This document shows, piece by piece, positions 4,798 through 7,396 of a DNA stretch of 7,396 nt. Below the pieces are notes generated by a model, which did not search any database, was not told the origin of the DNA, and saw only the letters and a list, made by a program, of their open reading frames with translations. Position 1 is the stretch's first letter; every line of letters begins with the position of its first letter. The stretch spans positions 1-7,396 of the forward strand of contig JAQBQL010000253.1 in assembly GCA_028287035.1 (NCBI GenBank), read 5' to 3'. The position numbers were made by a program, and so were the translations under genes. This DNA is from Labilithrix sp. (GTDB lineage: Bacteria > Myxococcota > Polyangia > Polyangiales > Polyangiaceae).

Positions 4798-6541
4798 GAA
4801 GCCCCCGCACCACCTGCTGCGCGATGGGGTGGTAGCTACTGCCGAATCGCTCGAAGAGGGCTCGCGCGAGATCGCGCGTATCCGGATGATCGGACAATGC
4901 CTTGTAGAGCGGCTTCAGGTACTTCATGCGACCGAAGTGACCGAGCAGCTGCTCGGCGCGCGGAAGCACCGCCGCATATCCCGCCTCGCAGGCGAGCACG
5001 AGCCAGCTCACGAGCACCTCCGGATTCTTCGCTTCCGTGAGTCGATATCTCGCGTCGAGCTCGGCGCACGTGGCCGCGCTGACCGGACGAGGCATCGTCT
5101 CGAGATAGAGGACCCACTCGACGACGCTCCATGTCTCGACCTCGGCGGCCGTGGGCACGCGCCCGCCGATGCTGCGCACCGCCGACAGGCGCGCGGACTC
5201 CGGCTTGCGGAAACCGGCGGGCAGGCCCGGACCGTCGATCCATGCGGCCGCGTCCACCTTCGCGAGGAGACCCGGGATCTCCTGCTCGACGAGGCGCGTG
5301 AAGTCGTCGGTCGTCGCGGCCCCGAAGCGGTGCGTACGGAGCCACGTCGAGAGCAGCCGGTCGAAGGGCTCGCGCCCCGCTGCTTCCTCGAGGGTCTTCA
5401 GGAAGAAATACCCCTTCTCGTAGGGAACCTGGCTGAAGGACTCGTCGGGGTCGACACCCTCGAGATGCGTCCGCAGCTTCGTGAGCTCGGGCGCACCTTC
5501 GTGCTGTGCGAACGCCTGGAGGAGACGCTCGTATCCCATGGCGGCGTGGAGCTGGGTGAGCTCCGGCCCCTCGAGCGCCTCGAGGATGCGGCGCTCCGCG
5601 AACACCGTGAATCCCTCGTTAAGCCAGAAATGCTCGGCATTCGCATTGGTCACCAGGTTGCCCGTCCACGAATGCGCGAGCTCGTGCGCGAGGACGCTGA
5701 CGAGGCTGCGATCCCCGGCCAGCAGCGACGGAGTGAGGAACGTGAGGCGCGGATTCTCCATTCCGCCATAAGGAAATGACGGCGGCATCACCAGGAGATC
5801 GTAGCGGTCCCAGTCGTAGGGCCCGAAGAGCGCCTCGGCGGCGTGCAGGTGGTCCTCGACCCCGGCGAACTCCCACGCTGCCGCCTCGAGCTGCGCGGGC
5901 TCGCTCCACACGCGCGAGCGCGGCGACAGATCCTTCGAGGCGAGATCGCCGACCGCGAAGGCCAGCAGATAAGGAGGAATCGGCTGCGGCATCTCGAAAC
6001 GCTCGATGGCGCGGTCTCCATGCGTCTCGCGGCCGAGCGAAGCGGCGGCCATCACCGCGCGGAGCTCCTCCGGCACGTCGAGGGCGGCAGTGAACGTCTG
6101 CCGTATCGACGGCGTGTCCTGACACGGCACGACGCTGCGCGCGTGGATGGCCTGGCACTGCGAGAACAGGTAAGGGTGCTGCTTTCCGAGCGTCTGCGCG
6201 GGGGTGAGCCACTGCAGGGCGGAGGCGGCCGGCGTCGTGGCGTAGCGGATCCGCACCGACGTGGCGCCGGCGGGCAGCGCGATCGCGAGACGGCTCCCGA
6301 GGATGGGATCGGCCTCGTGCAGCGTATGGCCGAGCGCGACGTCACCCTCGCCCGTCACCGACTCGATGACGAGGCCGCGCGTGTCGAGGTCGAGCGCCCC
6401 GCCCGCCGCGGGCGCCGCGAAGCGCAGCGTGATGTCGCCGCGGAGCACGCGCGCCGTGAAGTCGACCGACGCCGACCAGTCGAAGGACCTCGTGCGCGGC
6501 TGCGTGTCGTCGGCGTAGGAGTGAGGGTCGAGTCGGCTCAT
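4781..6541 (-). CDS. M1 family aminopeptidase, leukotriene A4 hydrolase-like
   Basis: A 586-residue zinc metallopeptidase, close to the 610 of human LTA4H. Order: N-terminal beta domain with SQCQAIHARS (127-136) and VPCQDTPSIR; exopeptidase motif GGMEN (259-263); zinc site HELAH (286-290) with the third ligand Glu309 in NEG, 18 residues on; VPYEKG (372-377), whose Tyr374 matches the transition-state Tyr383 of LTA4H; then the alpha-helical LTA4H C-terminal domain with GRMK (537-540), matching the substrate-carboxylate ligands Arg563 and Lys565. Asp366 matches LTA4H Asp375, needed for epoxide hydrolysis, but Phe369 stands where LTA4H has Tyr378. Aminopeptidase activity is well supported; epoxide hydrolase activity is possible only. 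No signal peptide, so cytoplasmic. ATG 6541 is preferred because LTA4H-like homology starts at once (SRLDPHSYA); GTG 6553 would add four residues. No Shine-Dalgarno is visible. The upstream lipoprotein gene lies 63 bp away on the same strand. Confidence 0.94.
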   Translation of the reverse strand: MSRLDPHSYADDTQPRTRSFDWSASVDFTARVLRGDITLRFAAPAAGGALDLDTRGLVIESVTGEGDVALGHTLHEADPILGSRLAIALPAGATSVRIRYATTPAASALQWLTPAQTLGKQHPYLFSQCQAIHARSVVPCQDTPSIRQTFTAALDVPEELRAVMAAASLGRETHGDRAIERFEMPQPIPPYLLAFAVGDLASKDLSPRSRVWSEPAQLEAAAWEFAGVEDHLHAAEALFGPYDWDRYDLLVMPPSFPYGGMENPRLTFLTPSLLAGDRSLVSVLAHELAHSWTGNLVTNANAEHFWLNEGFTVFAERRILEALEGPELTQLHAAMGYERLLQAFAQHEGAPELTKLRTHLEGVDPDESFSQVPYEKGYFFLKTLEEAAGREPFDRLLSTWLRTHRFGAATTDDFTRLVEQEIPGLLAKVDAAAWIDGPGLPAGFRKPESARLSAVRSIGGRVPTAAEVETWSVVEWVLYLETMPRPVSAATCAELDARYRLTEAKNPEVLVSWLVLACEAGYAAVLPRAEQLLGHFGRMKYLKPLYKALSDHPDTRDLARALFERFGSSYHPIAQQVVRGLLRDSR

Positions 6542-6585
6542 CGAGCCGCGCACGGTGCCACGGGAGGGCTGCCGAACAAAGCATT

Positions 6586-6600
6586 CGCCGGCGCGCGGCG
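6586..6600 (-). terminator. Weak 5 bp GC hairpin between the lipoprotein and the peptidase genes
   Basis: On the minus strand CGCCG-CGCGC-CGGCG lies 4 nt after the lipoprotein stop and is followed by AATGCTTTG. The stem is short and the T-run only three bases, so read-through into the peptidase gene is likely. Chance occurrence in GC-rich DNA is plausible. Confidence 0.25.
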
Positions 6601-6604
6601 TCCC

Positions 6605-7180
6605 TCAGGGACCGCCGTGAACCTCGAGCGTCCACGAGACGCCGGCGTGGCATTCTCCTGCGACGTGACGGATCTCGAGGGCCACCGTGCGCCCGTCGTC
6701 CACGCCGTTCGCCGAGGCGTCCGCGGGGTCTCCCCAGGACACGTCGACGCTCGCGCCGCTCGCGCCCGAGGTGACCGTGCCGACCTCGTGCGCGCAGTCG
6801 AGCCCGGCGTCGTCGTTCCGTGACGTGTCGAGGAACGCGTGCAGCTCGAAGTCGGCGGCGCCGGGCGAGGTGAGCGTCGCGTGCAGGGCGACGGGGTGAC
6901 CGCTCCAGTCGTCGTTGTCCTCGGTCACGCGCACGTGGACCCATGCCGACGTGGTGCCGGTCGCGGTCAGGCCTGCGTCCGCGGTGTCGCCCGAGATCGT
7001 GCCGATCAGGTGACCGGCGCTGCAGACCGCCCCCGCGTCGCAAGGCGTCGCCGGCATGCCGCTGCTCGAGGAGGCGGCGCCATCGCCGCCCGTCGCGAGG
7101 GTGGACGATCCGGAGCACGCCGCGAGCAGCGCGACGGACAGGGCAGCGGAGGCGAGAGCGATGCAGGCGAGGCGGCGCAT
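6605..7180 (-). CDS. Small hypothetical lipoprotein
   Basis: A 191-residue protein with a textbook lipoprotein signal: MRRL, a hydrophobic core of alternating Ala/Leu/Ser, and lipobox LAAC with Cys22. A Ser/Gly/Ala linker (23-40) follows, then a domain of about 145 residues. Its recognisable stretches are GHLIGTISGDT, TSAWVHVRVTEDNDDW (about 81-96), HATLTSPG and VALEIRHVAGECHAGVSWTL near the end. The alternating hydrophobic pattern suggests a beta-sandwich, perhaps like the pre-peptidase C-terminal domains of secreted bacterial proteins (inference). Several Cys (43, 48 and two later) could form disulfides. No catalytic motif is recognised. ATG 7180 is chosen because it places a normal n-region before the core; longer in-frame starts up to 7321 would add nearly 50 residues without signal character. 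The peptidase gene follows 63 bp downstream, so an operon is possible, but one product is exported and the other cytoplasmic. Confidence 0.77.
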   Translation of the reverse strand: MRRLACIALASAALSVALLAACSGSSTLATGGDGAASSSSGMPATPCDAGAVCSAGHLIGTISGDTADAGLTATGTTSAWVHVRVTEDNDDWSGHPVALHATLTSPGAADFELHAFLDTSRNDDAGLDCAHEVGTVTSGASGASVDVSWGDPADASANGVDDGRTVALEIRHVAGECHAGVSWTLEVHGGP

Positions 7181-7300
7181 GGGAGGAAGAGCCGCGTGTA
7201 GCGCCGCCGTCGCAGGAATTCCATCGCACCTCCCGTCGGCGCCGCGAGGAAGGTCCGGTGGCGAGGACCGTATGACCTGGGCGACCCGCTTTACATCGTC

Positions 7301-7306
7301 AAAGGA
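7301..7306 (+). promoter_or_regulatory. Ribosome binding site AAAGGA for the gene at 7313
   Basis: AAAGGA ends 6 nt before ATG 7313, good Shine-Dalgarno spacing, and is A-rich against a G/C background. It is the clearest ribosome binding site in the window and the main support for this short partial gene. Confidence 0.6.
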
Positions 7307-7312
7307 ATTCCC

Positions 7313-7396
7313 ATGCGCCACGCCTCGATCGTCGTCGTCTCTCTCCTCGCGGCTCTGTCGGCCGCCGCCTGCAAGGACAAGGAGGCGCCGGCCACC
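7313..7396 (+). CDS. N-terminus of a lipoprotein gene, cut by the window edge
   Basis: Only 28 residues are present, open to the last base. They form a complete lipoprotein signal: MRHAS, hydrophobic IVVVSLLAALS, lipobox AAAC with Cys20, then KDKEAPAT, a charged start of mature protein typical of exported lipoproteins. Lys rather than Asp at +2 suggests outer-membrane sorting if the Lol +2 rule holds here. It is divergent from the minus-strand lipoprotein, whose start is 132 bp away, and the region 7181-7312 probably holds both promoters; no clear -10/-35 pair could be assigned. The function of the mature protein cannot be told. Confidence 0.62.
   Translation, partial: MRHASIVVVSLLAALSAAACKDKEAPAT

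Noticed and set aside
3232..4835. Long open frames on both strands across the RCC1 gene (minus 3232-4677 and plus 3441-4835)
   Set aside because: Their translations mirror the RCC1 repeats as Arg/Gly/Ala-rich periodic sequence; the RCC1 frame has the lipobox and seven signatures.
4745..6823. Plus-strand open frames opposite the peptidase gene (4745-5779 and 5843-6823)
   Set aside because: Antisense to a complete LTA4H-like enzyme with all its catalytic motifs; no recognisable domain of their own.
7181..7321. N-terminal extension of the minus-strand lipoprotein to 7321
   Set aside because: It would bury the signal sequence about 47 residues inside and would overlap the divergent gene's start and ribosome binding site.

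Overview
This is a GC-rich, densely coding 7.4 kb chromosomal window. No RNA gene, insertion sequence, CRISPR array or phage gene is visible. Four genes look like lipoproteins with N-terminal Cys-lipobox signals. One of these carries seven RCC1 blades, one a thrombospondin type-1-like domain with a Cys/Met-rich tail, and one a small Asp/Gly/Ala-rich secreted domain. That mix, plus strong G/C codon bias, resembles large-genome Myxococcota (class Polyangia). The assignment is inferred from gene style, not from a marker gene.

Left part (1-2416, + strand): the 3' end of a lactate racemase (LarA/DUF2088)-like gene, a beta-hydroxyacid-dehydrogenase-family NAD(P) oxidoreductase, and a CPBP/CAAX-type intramembrane protease. 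They are tightly spaced: a 30 bp gap, then a TGATG stop/start overlap. They may be co-transcribed, although the dehydrogenase has a possible promoter of its own. No common pathway is obvious.

Middle (2417-4797, + strand): two envelope-protein genes. The first encodes a secreted protein or lipoprotein with a TSP1-like domain and a four-unit DPCxxDPxxC decapeptide repeat. After two GC-rich hairpins comes a lipoprotein with a complete seven-repeat RCC1 propeller, each blade carrying two conserved cysteines.

Right part (4781-7396): a minus-strand gene for an M1 aminopeptidase very like leukotriene A4 hydrolase converges on, and overlaps by 17 bp, the end of the RCC1 gene. Upstream of it on the minus strand lies a small lipoprotein gene. 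A divergent + strand lipoprotein gene begins at 7313 and runs off the window.

No new multi-gene system can be demonstrated here. The items most worth a second look are the TSP1/DPC-repeat protein, the LTA4H-like enzyme (which keeps the epoxide-hydrolase residues but has Phe where human LTA4H has the suicide-inactivation Tyr), and two possible leaderless promoters.
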